The position numbers and the translations under genes were made by a program. From positions 1 through 19,053 of the forward strand of contig DESK01000019.1 in NCBI GenBank assembly GCA_002361955.1: DNA of 19,053 nucleotides, in the 5' to 3' direction. Below, piece by piece: positions 5,516 through 12,978 of the stretch. A model generated the notes under the pieces. The model was not told where the DNA came from, searched no databases, and saw only the letters and a program-made list of their open reading frames with translations. Every line of letters begins with the position of its first letter. Within the stretch, counting starts at the first letter, position 1. The DNA comes from Lachnospiraceae bacterium UBA3316. GTDB lineage: Bacteria > Bacillota > Clostridia > Lachnospirales > Lachnospiraceae.

Positions 5516-5743
5516 TGTTTTTTTGCGCTGTTTTCCCGGCCGAAAGCCTCCCGGTTCTGGCTGGATAAATGGGCGGAGAACCGTTAAAAGGCTGATACAG
5601 GCCGTGAACAGGGATGTGGATGTGTACCTGCGTTGAATGGAAAGGAGGCTCTTAAAACGGGCGTGAAGGCTTCTGACGCTGGGCTGCCGGCGGGAGGGGT
5701 TCCGTCTGACGGCTGAGGGGGATGCAGGCATCTGCCGATGGCA

Positions 5744-5783
5744 TAAAAAAGGGGAAACGGTGAACTAGCAGCCGTTTCCCCTG
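5744..5783 (-). terminator. Terminator of the repeat-type NlpC/P60 gene
   Basis: A perfect 11-bp stem (arms 5750-5760 and 5772-5782; GGGGAAACGG with CCGTTTCCCC plus an A-T pair) is followed on the minus strand by a T6 tract. The hairpin starts 5 bases past the stop codon. Confidence 0.92.
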
Positions 5784-5787
5784 GTTT

Positions 5788-7656
5788 TTACCAGTAACGC
5801 ATAATTCTTGTGATGTTGTTCGGATTCCCCAGGTCATAGTCGGAGATCTTGATGCCCCCTTGCGGGTAGGGCTGGCTGTTGGAGGCGTGAACCACCTTGC
5901 CGTTTCCGATGTAAATGGCCACATGGGTGGGCGCTGTGTAGTAGTAGCCGATAATGTCTCCGGGAAGCAGCTCCCTCTCAGAGATGTACTTGACTTCGGC
6001 AAAGGGGCCGCCCGCTTCCTGGGACTTATTTCCCAGGGCCTGGGCCTGGGAGGTGCGGGGGATGTTGATCCCGAAGTGCTGGAACACCAGCTTGGTAAAG
6101 CCGGAACAGTCCACGCCCTTGGTCAGATCCGTCGCGCCGCCGTAGGCGTAGGGATAACCGATGAATTTCTGGGCATAGGCGGCTATGGCACGTCCCATGG
6201 CATAATCCGCAGCGTCCAGGGTGGAGACTCCGTTGGCGTCGAAGGAGTAGACGGCGCCGTTGATGGTCAGGACCGTGTTCTTTGCCATGGCTCCTCCGTC
6301 CTGGGGATCAAAGTAGTAGTTGACTCCGTCCAGGAGATAAAAGCCTGTCTTTACGGCCCCTGTGGACGCGTCCAGGTAGTATTGCTTCTCCTTGTAGTCT
6401 ACCAGGCCCTTGGCAAGGGTGCCGTCCGCCTGAAACAGATAGGTGACCTTGTCGATGGTATAAAACTGATCCAGCACGCGGACCCCGTTGCCGTCCACAT
6501 AGTAGCCGTCCTGCCATGCGTTCTTTAAGAGGACGCCGCCGGATTTAAAGTAATACCATTTTCCGCTGATTTCTTCCCAGCATTTCTTGGCCATGGTCAG
6601 ATCCTGGCGTATGTAGTAGGTTTTCTTCTTTTGGGTGAAGAATCCGGCTCCCTTCGTCTGTGTAACGTATCCGGAGGCGTTCACATATTGGTTGTTGATC
6701 CATTTTTTTACGGCCATCCGCCCATTCGCCTGGAAGAAACGGTTTTTCATCCAGGCGTTTGTCACCATTGTGCCGTTGGGCCGGAAGAAATACCAGTATT
6801 TTCCGAGCTTTTTGAGCCCTTTTTCCTTGGCTCCCGTCTTGGCGTTTAAATAATACTTTTGGCCGTTCAGGGACAGCCAGCCGTAGCAGCGCCGCCCCAG
6901 GGAATCTACGTAATACTTTTTGTCAATCCAGCAGCTCCGCTGCAGGACGCCATCTCCGTTAAAGTAATAATATTTCTTGCTGATCTTCTGCCATCCGGTA
7001 AGGGCGGCCTTAGTCTTTTTGCTGAAATAATAGCCGGTGCCGTCCTCCAGGACAATGTAGCCCGTTTTTTGCACGCCTGTCTGGGGGTCGAAATAGTAGT
7101 ATTTTCCGTTGATTTTAATGACTCCCCCCTGCCTGGCTCCCGTGTCCGGATCCAGATAGTAGGTCACGTTTTTGATGGTGAGCAGGCCTGTGGCAAGCTT
7201 TCCCTGGTAGTTGTAGTAGTACCAGTTCCCGTTTTTTGATACCCAGGTATTTTTGGGCGCCGCCAGGGAGGCATCCTGGGGAGGAAGGCCGTTTGTGATG
7301 CGGTTTCCGTTGGCGTCGATGGCGATGCCGTCCACCACTGTATTTTTTACCATCCGGCCGTCAGCTCCCAGGTAGGAGCTGTCTACCCAGGTATTTGTGA
7401 GCATCCGGCCCCGGGCGTCGAAGTAATACCACTCTTTGTCGATCATCTTCCACCCGGTAGCGGCATATTTGTCTTTATTAAAATAGAAGCGGTATTTCCC
7501 GATTTTTTTCCATCCCACGGCATAACCTTTGCCGCCCTTGATGGTGAAATACCGTCCGTTTGAATCGCTCTTCCAGCTCGCTCCGGCATCAGGTCCGGGG
7601 ACGGACAGGCCGAGGGCGCTTGCCAGTAGAAGCGCAGCGATTATCTTTTTTTTCAT
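5788..7656 (-). CDS. Secreted NlpC/P60 endopeptidase with about 20 cell-wall-binding repeats
   Basis: A 622-residue exported protein. A signal peptide (about 1-26; MKKKIIAALLLASALG) is followed by about 20 repeats of the choline/glucan-binding type (residues 45-475), each with the pattern aromatic-YYF-D/N-x-x-G-x-x-x-x-G-W, for example KEWYYFDARGRMLTN and GKYYYFDPQTGVQKTG. The C-terminal NlpC/P60 domain (about 485-622) has Cys517 (DCSGFT), His578 (THVAIYIG) and His590 (VVHASN). The repeats bind wall polymers noncovalently and place the hydrolase on the envelope, where it cuts stem peptides. The exact ligand (teichoic acid, choline or glucan) cannot be told. AAGGAG lies 5 bases before the ATG. 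The gene is monocistronic and convergent to another NlpC/P60 gene whose catalytic motif is very similar. The class call is firm. Confidence 0.92.
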   Translation of the reverse strand: MKKKIIAALLLASALGLSVPGPDAGASWKSDSNGRYFTIKGGKGYAVGWKKIGKYRFYFNKDKYAATGWKMIDKEWYYFDARGRMLTNTWVDSSYLGADGRMVKNTVVDGIAIDANGNRITNGLPPQDASLAAPKNTWVSKNGNWYYYNYQGKLATGLLTIKNVTYYLDPDTGARQGGVIKINGKYYYFDPQTGVQKTGYIVLEDGTGYYFSKKTKAALTGWQKISKKYYYFNGDGVLQRSCWIDKKYYVDSLGRRCYGWLSLNGQKYYLNAKTGAKEKGLKKLGKYWYFFRPNGTMVTNAWMKNRFFQANGRMAVKKWINNQYVNASGYVTQTKGAGFFTQKKKTYYIRQDLTMAKKCWEEISGKWYYFKSGGVLLKNAWQDGYYVDGNGVRVLDQFYTIDKVTYLFQADGTLAKGLVDYKEKQYYLDASTGAVKTGFYLLDGVNYYFDPQDGGAMAKNTVLTINGAVYSFDANGVSTLDAADYAMGRAIAAYAQKFIGYPYAYGGATDLTKGVDCSGFTKLVFQHFGINIPRTSQAQALGNKSQEAGGPFAEVKYISERELLPGDIIGYYYTAPTHVAIYIGNGKVVHASNSQPYPQGGIKISDYDLGNPNNITRIMRYW

Positions 7657-7731
7657 AGATACTCCTTATGCAAATGTTTCCAATCTCTCAAAGTGTAAAT
7701 AAAAGATTACAAAAATATTAAATCAGATTAA

Positions 7732-7760
7732 ATTTTACAGGAATAGGAGGCAAAAGTCAA
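7732..7760 (-). promoter_or_regulatory. Promoter of the repeat-type NlpC/P60 gene
   Basis: On the minus strand TTGACT (7755-7760), a 17-base spacer and TAAAAT (7732-7737) lie about 75 bases before the start codon, just downstream of the V-ATPase operon terminator. Confidence 0.75.
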
Positions 7761-7769
7761 TAGCAAAGC

Positions 7770-7817
7770 AAAAAAACCAGACGCCGCGGCGTGTGAGCCT
7801 TGGCGTACTGGTTTTTT
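7770..7817 (-). terminator. Terminator of the V-ATPase operon
   Basis: Long hairpin: CCAG-A-CGCC (7777-7785) pairs with GGCG-TA-CTGG (7802-7811), with one bulge, and is flanked by A and T tracts on both sides. In the minus direction it is followed by a seven-T run, 12 bases past the last operon gene. It could also stop transcription from the other side. Confidence 0.88.
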
Positions 7818-7828
7818 CCCGTCTGATA

Positions 7829-8455
7829 TCAGGAGGCCTTATGCTGCTGCATTCTTTTTATCACCTTGAGCCGCGTGAATTCTTCCCGCTCCTTTTCCTC
7901 CAGGGCATTCTGGATATTTTTTACGAGAGCCGTGTAGGTGGGGATGGTGATGTTTTTCAGGGCGTTGGCCCGCTTCTGTGTCTTTTTGATGCTGGAGGCC
8001 AGGCGGTAGGCGGAGTTTTCGATCATCGAGAGGCGCAGGCTCAGCTCCTTTACCTTCTCGAAGGCCGCCTTGGCCGCGTCCAGGGCCGGGGTAGTACTGT
8101 AGTAGGCGTAGGTAGGAGCCGGAGGCGTTTTGTCGTATTCGACCAGGGGGATCTCCGTGCCCATGATGCTCCGCACCTTGACCCGGACGGAATTCTCTAC
8201 CGGCACGGCGAAGGAGATTTCCTCCACCAAATGGATGCCCATCTCGATATTTGCCTGCTGGAGAGCCTCATAGGCTTCCCGGAAGGTGCCGTCAATCTCG
8301 CGCTGGATGGAATCGGCCTGGGCGATCAGGCCCATCAGCTCCCGGATCAGGATATTGCGCTTCTTATCCATCAGCTCAAAGCCCTGGCGGGCCAGGGCCA
8401 GGGAGTTTGCTGCCAGGATCAGGTTGCCCTTGGTGGGAAATGTATTCGGATTCAT
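7829..8455 (-). CDS. ntpD: V-type ATPase subunit D (central rotor shaft)
   Basis: A 208-residue protein of the V/A-ATPase subunit D family, the long antiparallel coiled coil that turns inside the A3B3 head and couples it to the membrane rotor. The N-terminal PTKGNLILAANSLALARQGFELMDKKRNIL segment (from about residue 7, here in pieces of family-typical order) and the C-terminal helix with RANALKNITIP are the conserved signatures. The middle part (about 60-130) is the variable globular end. An open frame extends 67 codons upstream inside ntpB, but the ATG at 8455 has a GGGGGGTGA ribosome site and begins the family's known N-terminus. It starts 4 bases after the ntpB stop, so coupling is likely. 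It is the last gene of the operon, followed by the terminator hairpin. Confidence 0.95.
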   Translation of the reverse strand: MNPNTFPTKGNLILAANSLALARQGFELMDKKRNILIRELMGLIAQADSIQREIDGTFREAYEALQQANIEMGIHLVEEISFAVPVENSVRVKVRSIMGTEIPLVEYDKTPPAPTYAYYSTTPALDAAKAAFEKVKELSLRLSMIENSAYRLASSIKKTQKRANALKNITIPTYTALVKNIQNALEEKEREEFTRLKVIKRMQQHKAS

Positions 8456-8459
8456 GAGA

Positions 8460-9833
8460 TCACCCCCCGTAATATTTGTCGAGAAGCTTCGTATCGATAC
8501 GGTCAAGCTCTGCCCTTGGCAGCATACGGAGAAGCTCCCAGCCAAGAGAGAGGGTATCTGTGATGCTTCTGTTTTCGTCCTCGCCCTGGCCCACAAACCG
8601 GGATTCAAAAGCCTTGCCAAATTCCAGGTAGGTCTTATCCAGGGGGGAGAGCTCATCTTCCCCGATGACGGAGGCCAGGGCCCTGGCGTCTCCTACCTTG
8701 GCGTAACAGGAGAAGAGCTGGTTGGCCACTGCCTGGTGGTCCTCCCTGGTATACCCCTCCCCGATGCCGTCTTTCATCAGGCGGGAGAGGGAGGGCAGGA
8801 CATTGATGGGCGGATAGACGGCCTGCCCGTTTAATTGTCTGTCCAGAACGATCTGCCCTTCGGTGATGTAGCCCGTCAGGTCGGGAATCGGGTGGGTGAT
8901 ATCGTCGTTGGGCATGGTCAGGATGGGGATCTGTGTGACGGAACCCTCCTTCCCTTTTACGATTCCGGCCCGCTCATAGATGGAGGCAAGCTCACTGTAA
9001 AGGTATCCCGGGTAGCCTTTCCGGCTGGGGATTTCCCCTTTGGAGGAGGAAACCTCCCGCATGGCCTCCGCAAAGCTCGTCATGTCGGTGAGGATCACCA
9101 GGATATGCATCCCCTTCTCAAAGGCCAGGTACTCGGCGGCGGTCAGCGCCATTTTCGGCGTGATCAGACGTTCCACCACCGGGTCATTGGCCAGGTTCAG
9201 GTACATGACCACGTGGTCGGACACACCGCTCTCTTCAAATGTCCTGCGGAAGAAATCAGCCACGTCATATTTGACGCCCATGGCCGCGAACACGATGGCG
9301 AATTTCTCGTCGCCCTTCCCTCCCAGGGAGGCCTGACGGACGATCTGGGCCGCCAGGCGGTCGTGGGGCAGGCCGTTTCCGGAGAAGATCGGCAGCTTCT
9401 GGCCGCGGATCAGGGTGGTCAGCCCGTCGATGGCGGAGATCCCTGTGCGGATGTAGTTCCTGGGGTATTCCCGGGCAACGGGGTTGAGGGGCAGGCCGTT
9501 GATGTTTACGCGGACTTCCGGAGTGATCGCTCCGCAGCCGTCGATGGGGCGGCCGATGCCGTCAAAGGTACGTCCCAGAATCTCAGGGGACAGAGGGGCC
9601 TCCATGGGATGGCCGGTGAGCCTGGTGCGTGTGTTTTGCAGGGACAGTCCCTCATTTCCCTCAAAGACCTGTATGACTGCCTTGTCCTCGTAGAGCTCCA
9701 CGATGCGCCCAAGCTTCTTTTCGCCGCCTGCGGCCGTGATCTCTACGATCTCCTCAAAAGAGGCGTTTTCTACGCCCTCCAGCACCACCAGAGGGCCGTT
9801 GATCTCAGAGAGTCCCAGATATTCGATTGCCAT
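8460..9833 (-). CDS. ntpB: V-type ATPase subunit B (non-catalytic head subunit)
   Basis: A 457-residue regulatory nucleotide-binding subunit that alternates with subunit A in the A3B3 hexamer. It carries the N-terminal beta-barrel (about 1-75), a central RecA-like domain and a C-terminal helical domain. The P-loop position reads IFSGNGLPHDRLAAQ rather than a true Walker A motif, as expected for B subunits, so this is not the catalytic chain. The segments VMYLNLANDPVVERL, TDMTSFAEA and YPGYLYSELASIYERAG are typical of the family. AAGGAGGG lies 6 bases before the ATG, and the gene begins 12 bases after ntpA ends. Length matches Enterococcus hirae NtpB (about 458). Confidence 0.97.
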   Translation of the reverse strand: MAIEYLGLSEINGPLVVLEGVENASFEEIVEITAAGGEKKLGRIVELYEDKAVIQVFEGNEGLSLQNTRTRLTGHPMEAPLSPEILGRTFDGIGRPIDGCGAITPEVRVNINGLPLNPVAREYPRNYIRTGISAIDGLTTLIRGQKLPIFSGNGLPHDRLAAQIVRQASLGGKGDEKFAIVFAAMGVKYDVADFFRRTFEESGVSDHVVMYLNLANDPVVERLITPKMALTAAEYLAFEKGMHILVILTDMTSFAEAMREVSSSKGEIPSRKGYPGYLYSELASIYERAGIVKGKEGSVTQIPILTMPNDDITHPIPDLTGYITEGQIVLDRQLNGQAVYPPINVLPSLSRLMKDGIGEGYTREDHQAVANQLFSCYAKVGDARALASVIGEDELSPLDKTYLEFGKAFESRFVGQGEDENRSITDTLSLGWELLRMLPRAELDRIDTKLLDKYYGG

Positions 9834-9845
9834 AATCTTCCCTCC

Positions 9846-11612
9846 TTATGCATTGTTTGCCAGGACGGTTTCGTAGAAGGAGTCGATGGCCGTCCGGTAT
9901 TCTTCAAATTTTTCAAGCTGGTCGTTTGGTACATCATATTTTATAGAAATGATGCGGTCAAAAATGTCGCTTTCTTTTAAGACAGACATGGGCATCCCCA
10001 TGGTCACCAGGGTTTTTGCTTTCTGGTAGAGATAGAGGATGGTGTCCATCATCAGAAACTGCTTTTTCATGGGAACGCAGGTGTCGTCCTTGTGGAAGGC
10101 GTTTTGCTGCAGGAAGCCCAGGCGGATGACCCGGGCGATTTCCAGGGTCAGCTTTTGGTCGTCCGGCAGTACGTCGCCGCCGATCAGCTTTACGATCTCC
10201 ATCAGGCTGCTCTCCTGGTTCAGGATGGCCACCAGCCTGTTTCTCTCGTCCACGAAGTTTTCATCTACGTTGTCCCTGTACCAGGGGGACAGGTCGCTCA
10301 GGTATTCGCTGTAGCTGGTGAGCCAGTGGATGGCCGGGAAATGCCTGGCGTAGGCCAGGGACTTATCCAGCCCCCAGAAGCAGCGGACGAAGCGCTTTGT
10401 ATTCTGGGTGACGGGCTCTGAGAAATCTCCTCCCTGGGGGGAGACGGCTCCGATGATGGAGACGCTGCCCTCCGTTCCGTTCAGGTTCTGCATAAGCCCC
10501 GCTCTCTCATAAAAGGCGGAGAGGCGGGAGGCCAGGTAGGCGGGGAAGCCTTCCTCCGCAGGCATCTCCTCCAGGCGTCCGGAGAGCTCCCGCAGGGCTT
10601 CGGCCCACCGGGAGGTGGAGTCGGCCATGATGGCCACGTCATAGCCCATATCACGGTAGTATTCCGCCAGCGTGATGCCTGTATAGATGGAGGCTTCCCT
10701 GGCGGCCACGGGCATGTTGGAGGTGTTGGCGATCAGGGCCGTCCGGTCCATCAGCGGATTTCCCGTGCGGGGATCCGTAAGCTCGGAAAATTCCTCCAGA
10801 ACCTGGGTCATCTCATTCCCTCTCTCCCCGCAGCCGATATAAATGATGATGTCCGCGTTGGACCATTTCGCGATCTGATGCTGGGTCATGGTCTTTCCGG
10901 TACCGAAGCCTCCCGGTATGGCAGCCGTGCCGCCCTTGGCGATGGGAAACAGGGTATCCAGGATCCGCTGGCCTGTGATCAGGGGGCGACTGGCCCCGCA
11001 GCGCACCGCCACGGGACGGGGAACGCGGATCGGCCATTTCTGGGCCAGCGAAAGTTGTTTTTCCGTTCCGTCGGCCAGCTGGATCGTCACCAGGGGATCC
11101 AGGATGGTGTATTCTCCGTCGGGGACTGCGCTGAGGACGCGTCCCGCCATATTGGGAGGAACCATGGAGCGGTGCAGGATCGCAGGCGATTCCTGGGTTT
11201 CGGCGATGACGCTGCCTCCGTGTACCTCGTCTCCCGGCGCTACCGTCATATGTACGCTCCATTTTTTTCGGGTGTCAAGAGAATTTACGCTGACGCCGCG
11301 ACTGATGTATTTGCCGGAGGTTTTCGCAATTTCGCCTAAGGGGCGCTCGATACCGTCGAAAATGTTGTTCAGGATACCGGGGCCCAGGGTGGCAAAAATC
11401 GCTCCGCCGGACGCCTCCACCGTATCGCCCAGCTTCAGCCCCGTGGTCTCCTCGAAGACCTGAATCGTGGCTGTTTCCCTGGTAAGGCCGATGACCTCCC
11501 CCACCAGGCGTTCTCTGCCCACATAAACCATCTCCGCCATGGAGAATCCACAGTTTCCCTTCAGATAGATAACGGGGCCGTTGATACCGCAGATCGTACC
11601 TGTTTTAGCCAT
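9846..11612 (-). CDS. ntpA: V-type ATPase subunit A (catalytic head subunit)
   Basis: A 588-residue catalytic ATPase subunit. Features in order: an N-terminal barrel (about 1-70), the non-homologous insert peculiar to A subunits (about 110-190), Walker A GGFGTGKT (234-241), the GERGNEM segment with the probable catalytic Glu263, the Walker B region ending in IMADSTSRWAEALRE, and a helical C-terminus. It hydrolyses ATP to drive ion export, or makes ATP in reverse. An upstream ATG-less extension to 11669 was rejected: the ATG at 11612 has GGAGG 8 bases upstream and starts the conserved MAKTGTICGINGPV. It overlaps the end of ntpE by 8 bases, which suggests translational coupling. Confidence 0.97.
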   Translation of the reverse strand: MAKTGTICGINGPVIYLKGNCGFSMAEMVYVGRERLVGEVIGLTRETATIQVFEETTGLKLGDTVEASGGAIFATLGPGILNNIFDGIERPLGEIAKTSGKYISRGVSVNSLDTRKKWSVHMTVAPGDEVHGGSVIAETQESPAILHRSMVPPNMAGRVLSAVPDGEYTILDPLVTIQLADGTEKQLSLAQKWPIRVPRPVAVRCGASRPLITGQRILDTLFPIAKGGTAAIPGGFGTGKTMTQHQIAKWSNADIIIYIGCGERGNEMTQVLEEFSELTDPRTGNPLMDRTALIANTSNMPVAAREASIYTGITLAEYYRDMGYDVAIMADSTSRWAEALRELSGRLEEMPAEEGFPAYLASRLSAFYERAGLMQNLNGTEGSVSIIGAVSPQGGDFSEPVTQNTKRFVRCFWGLDKSLAYARHFPAIHWLTSYSEYLSDLSPWYRDNVDENFVDERNRLVAILNQESSLMEIVKLIGGDVLPDDQKLTLEIARVIRLGFLQQNAFHKDDTCVPMKKQFLMMDTILYLYQKAKTLVTMGMPMSVLKESDIFDRIISIKYDVPNDQLEKFEEYRTAIDSFYETVLANNA

Positions 11613-12192
11613 GGAGCTCACCTCCCCGGAATGTAAAGGCTGTCTTTTCTTCTGCCAGCTTTGTGGCAAAGGAGTTGTCTATCAATATGTTCTTTTCCTT
11701 AAGCACGGCTCTGGTGCCGCCCATAAAGGATGTGGAGGCGACGCGCAGGGGCACGTTCAGGGCGGCGGAAAGGCTGCTCTGCCTGGAGGCGTCATCGGGA
11801 TCGATGTAAATTGTCACAGGGCTCTCCCCCGCGTAGGCCAGAATTTCACGGATCTGGCTAATCAGAAGCTCCTGATAGGCCGGGGTGTCCATATATTCCT
11901 CTAGTCGGCTCTTTACCTCTGCAAAGAGCTTATCCTTCAGGGCCTCCTGGTTTTTTACAAGGCGGCGTTTCAGCTCTGTCTGCTGACGGGACAGGGCCCT
12001 GTTTGCCTCGCGCTTCAGCCGGATGCTTTCTGTCTCCAGCGTCAGCGCGGCCTGGCGCTCCTTGGTGTGCTTGTGCTCCTCCAGGATTTTGAGGAGGGAA
12101 GCCTTGTATTCGTCAAGCATGGCTTCACCCTCTGCCTTTGCCTGGTTTATGGCGGCTTTTTCAAAATGTCTCAGTTTTTCTTCGATGGTCAT
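11605..12192 (-). CDS. ntpE: V-type ATPase subunit E (peripheral stalk)
   Basis: A 195-residue subunit of the peripheral stalk. The long N-terminal helix (about 1-100; rich in Lys, Glu, Ala and Gln) pairs with subunit H/G, and the C-terminal globular part (about 100-195; ending GGTRAVLKEKNILIDNSFATKL) docks on the head. The stalk resists rotation of A3B3. A GTG at 12201 would add three residues, but AAGG-type purines are better placed for the ATG at 12192. It starts 19 bases after the ntpG stop, and its last 8 bases overlap ntpA. Low sequence conservation is normal for E; operon position and the C-terminal motif support the call. Confidence 0.92.
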   Translation of the reverse strand: MTIEEKLRHFEKAAINQAKAEGEAMLDEYKASLLKILEEHKHTKERQAALTLETESIRLKREANRALSRQQTELKRRLVKNQEALKDKLFAEVKSRLEEYMDTPAYQELLISQIREILAYAGESPVTIYIDPDDASRQSSLSAALNVPLRVASTSFMGGTRAVLKEKNILIDNSFATKLAEEKTAFTFRGGELHG

Positions 12193-12211
12193 GCACTCCA
12201 CCTTCCTTCCA

Positions 12212-12520
12212 CTATAGCTTGATTCCTATGGCTTCTTTTACATAGGAGGTGATAAAGTCGGGCCTGCGCCCGGTACCATGCCTGTCCGGGATTTCTATGA
12301 TCAGCGGAAGCCTGCGGTTCAGCTTCACATCATCGATGATGTCGGGGAATCGGCGGCCAAACTTTTCCGTCAGTAAAAGCACGCCGATGGACGGATCCGC
12401 CACTGCCTTTTCTAGGGCAGCCCGAAGCTCGTTCTTTTCATGGACCACACAGCCTTCCACGCCTGCCAGCCTCATCCCGGTACAGGTGTCCACGTTGTCA
12501 CTGATCAGATACATTTTCAT
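12212..12520 (-). CDS. ntpG: V-type ATPase subunit F (central stalk)
   Basis: A 102-residue small Rossmann-like protein of the ATP-synt_F family. It binds subunit D in the central stalk and can modulate ATPase activity. The start MKMYLISDNVDTCTGMRLAGVEG, the middle VLLLTEKFGRRFPDIID and the C-terminal helix are typical. The start codon shares one base with the preceding ntpK stop (TAATG), a classic coupled junction. The name follows Enterococcus hirae, where subunit F is NtpG; in A-type nomenclature it is AtpF. Confidence 0.95.
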   Translation of the reverse strand: MKMYLISDNVDTCTGMRLAGVEGCVVHEKNELRAALEKAVADPSIGVLLLTEKFGRRFPDIIDDVKLNRRLPLIIEIPDRHGTGRRPDFITSYVKEAIGIKL

Positions 12521-12963
12521 TACAGATTACCCAGGATCATGAAGGAGATGATCAATCCGTAGAGGGCTACGCCTTCTGCCAGTCCCACAAAGATCAGTGA
12601 TTTTCCCAGGATGCTCTGGTCTTCGCTGATGGCTCCCAGAGCGGCGCTGGCAGCGCTGGCCACTGCGATACCGCCGCCGATGCAGGAAAGGCCGGTTACA
12701 AGAGCCGCGGCCAGATACCCCATGCCTGTGGCCAGGCCGGAAGCTTCTGTGGCGGCCTCCCCGGCTGCCTGGGCCACCGTACCGTCTCCGGTGAAAGCGA
12801 TGATATTTGCCAGGATCAGTGTGCCAAAGAAAAAGAAGCAGTTGACTGCCAGAGAGGTTTTATAGCGCCCGCGGTTCCGCTCTCCGATCAAAAAAGCGCC
12901 GAAGGGAAGCAGGATACTGAGAATCAATGCGATAATTAAGGTTACGGAAACTAAAGTTGACAT
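12520..12963 (-). CDS. ntpK: V-type ATPase subunit K (rotor proteolipid)
   Basis: A 147-residue double-hairpin proteolipid that forms the membrane ring. Predicted membrane helices: about 4-26, 38-58, 78-110 and 119-146. Helix 4 carries the ion-binding Glu130 (LAEGVALYG). The second hairpin has the small-residue packing CIGGGIAVASAASAALGAI. The first hairpin is strongly diverged and has no carboxylate, giving one ion site per four helices as in V-type rings. By eye, the Na+ ligands of Enterococcus hirae NtpK (Gln65, Gln110) align with Leu49 and Val102, while Thr64 (Thr48) and the Glu are kept, which points to protons rather than sodium. AGGAGG lies 8 bases before the ATG. Confidence 0.95.
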   Translation of the reverse strand: MSTLVSVTLIIALILSILLPFGAFLIGERNRGRYKTSLAVNCFFFFGTLILANIIAFTGDGTVAQAAGEAATEASGLATGMGYLAAALVTGLSCIGGGIAVASAASAALGAISEDQSILGKSLIFVGLAEGVALYGLIISFMILGNL

Positions 12964-12978
12964 AGTAGAGTCCTCCTT

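Larger units (their letters stand above)
5057..5743. other. Long gene-free region between two convergent hydrolase genes
   Basis: Nearly 700 bases between the two gene terminators. The first 380 bases are AT-rich and hold a WalR-type direct repeat (5139-5155), a small inverted repeat GTGCA-AAA-TGCAC (5178-5190) and the array of DnaA-box-like 9-mers (5225-5325). A weak -35/-10 pair (TTGACA at 5421-5426, TATGAA at 5442-5447, spacer only 15) and an orphan minus-strand hairpin with a T tract (5490-5515) follow. The last 200 bases are more GC-rich with no recognisable feature. ORFs of up to 100 codons here lack ribosome binding sites and resemble no known protein. Confidence 0.6.

Noticed and set aside
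5429..5731. A 100-codon minus-strand ORF between the hydrolase genes
   Set aside because: No ribosome binding site, Arg/Ser-rich translation without motifs, and it spans the orphan terminator hairpin.
5057..5743. Chromosomal replication origin (oriC)
   Set aside because: The DnaA-box array fits, but no dnaA, dnaN, rpmH or other origin genes are in the window, no clear unwinding element was identified and gene orientation does not diverge here. Reported only as a DnaA-box array.
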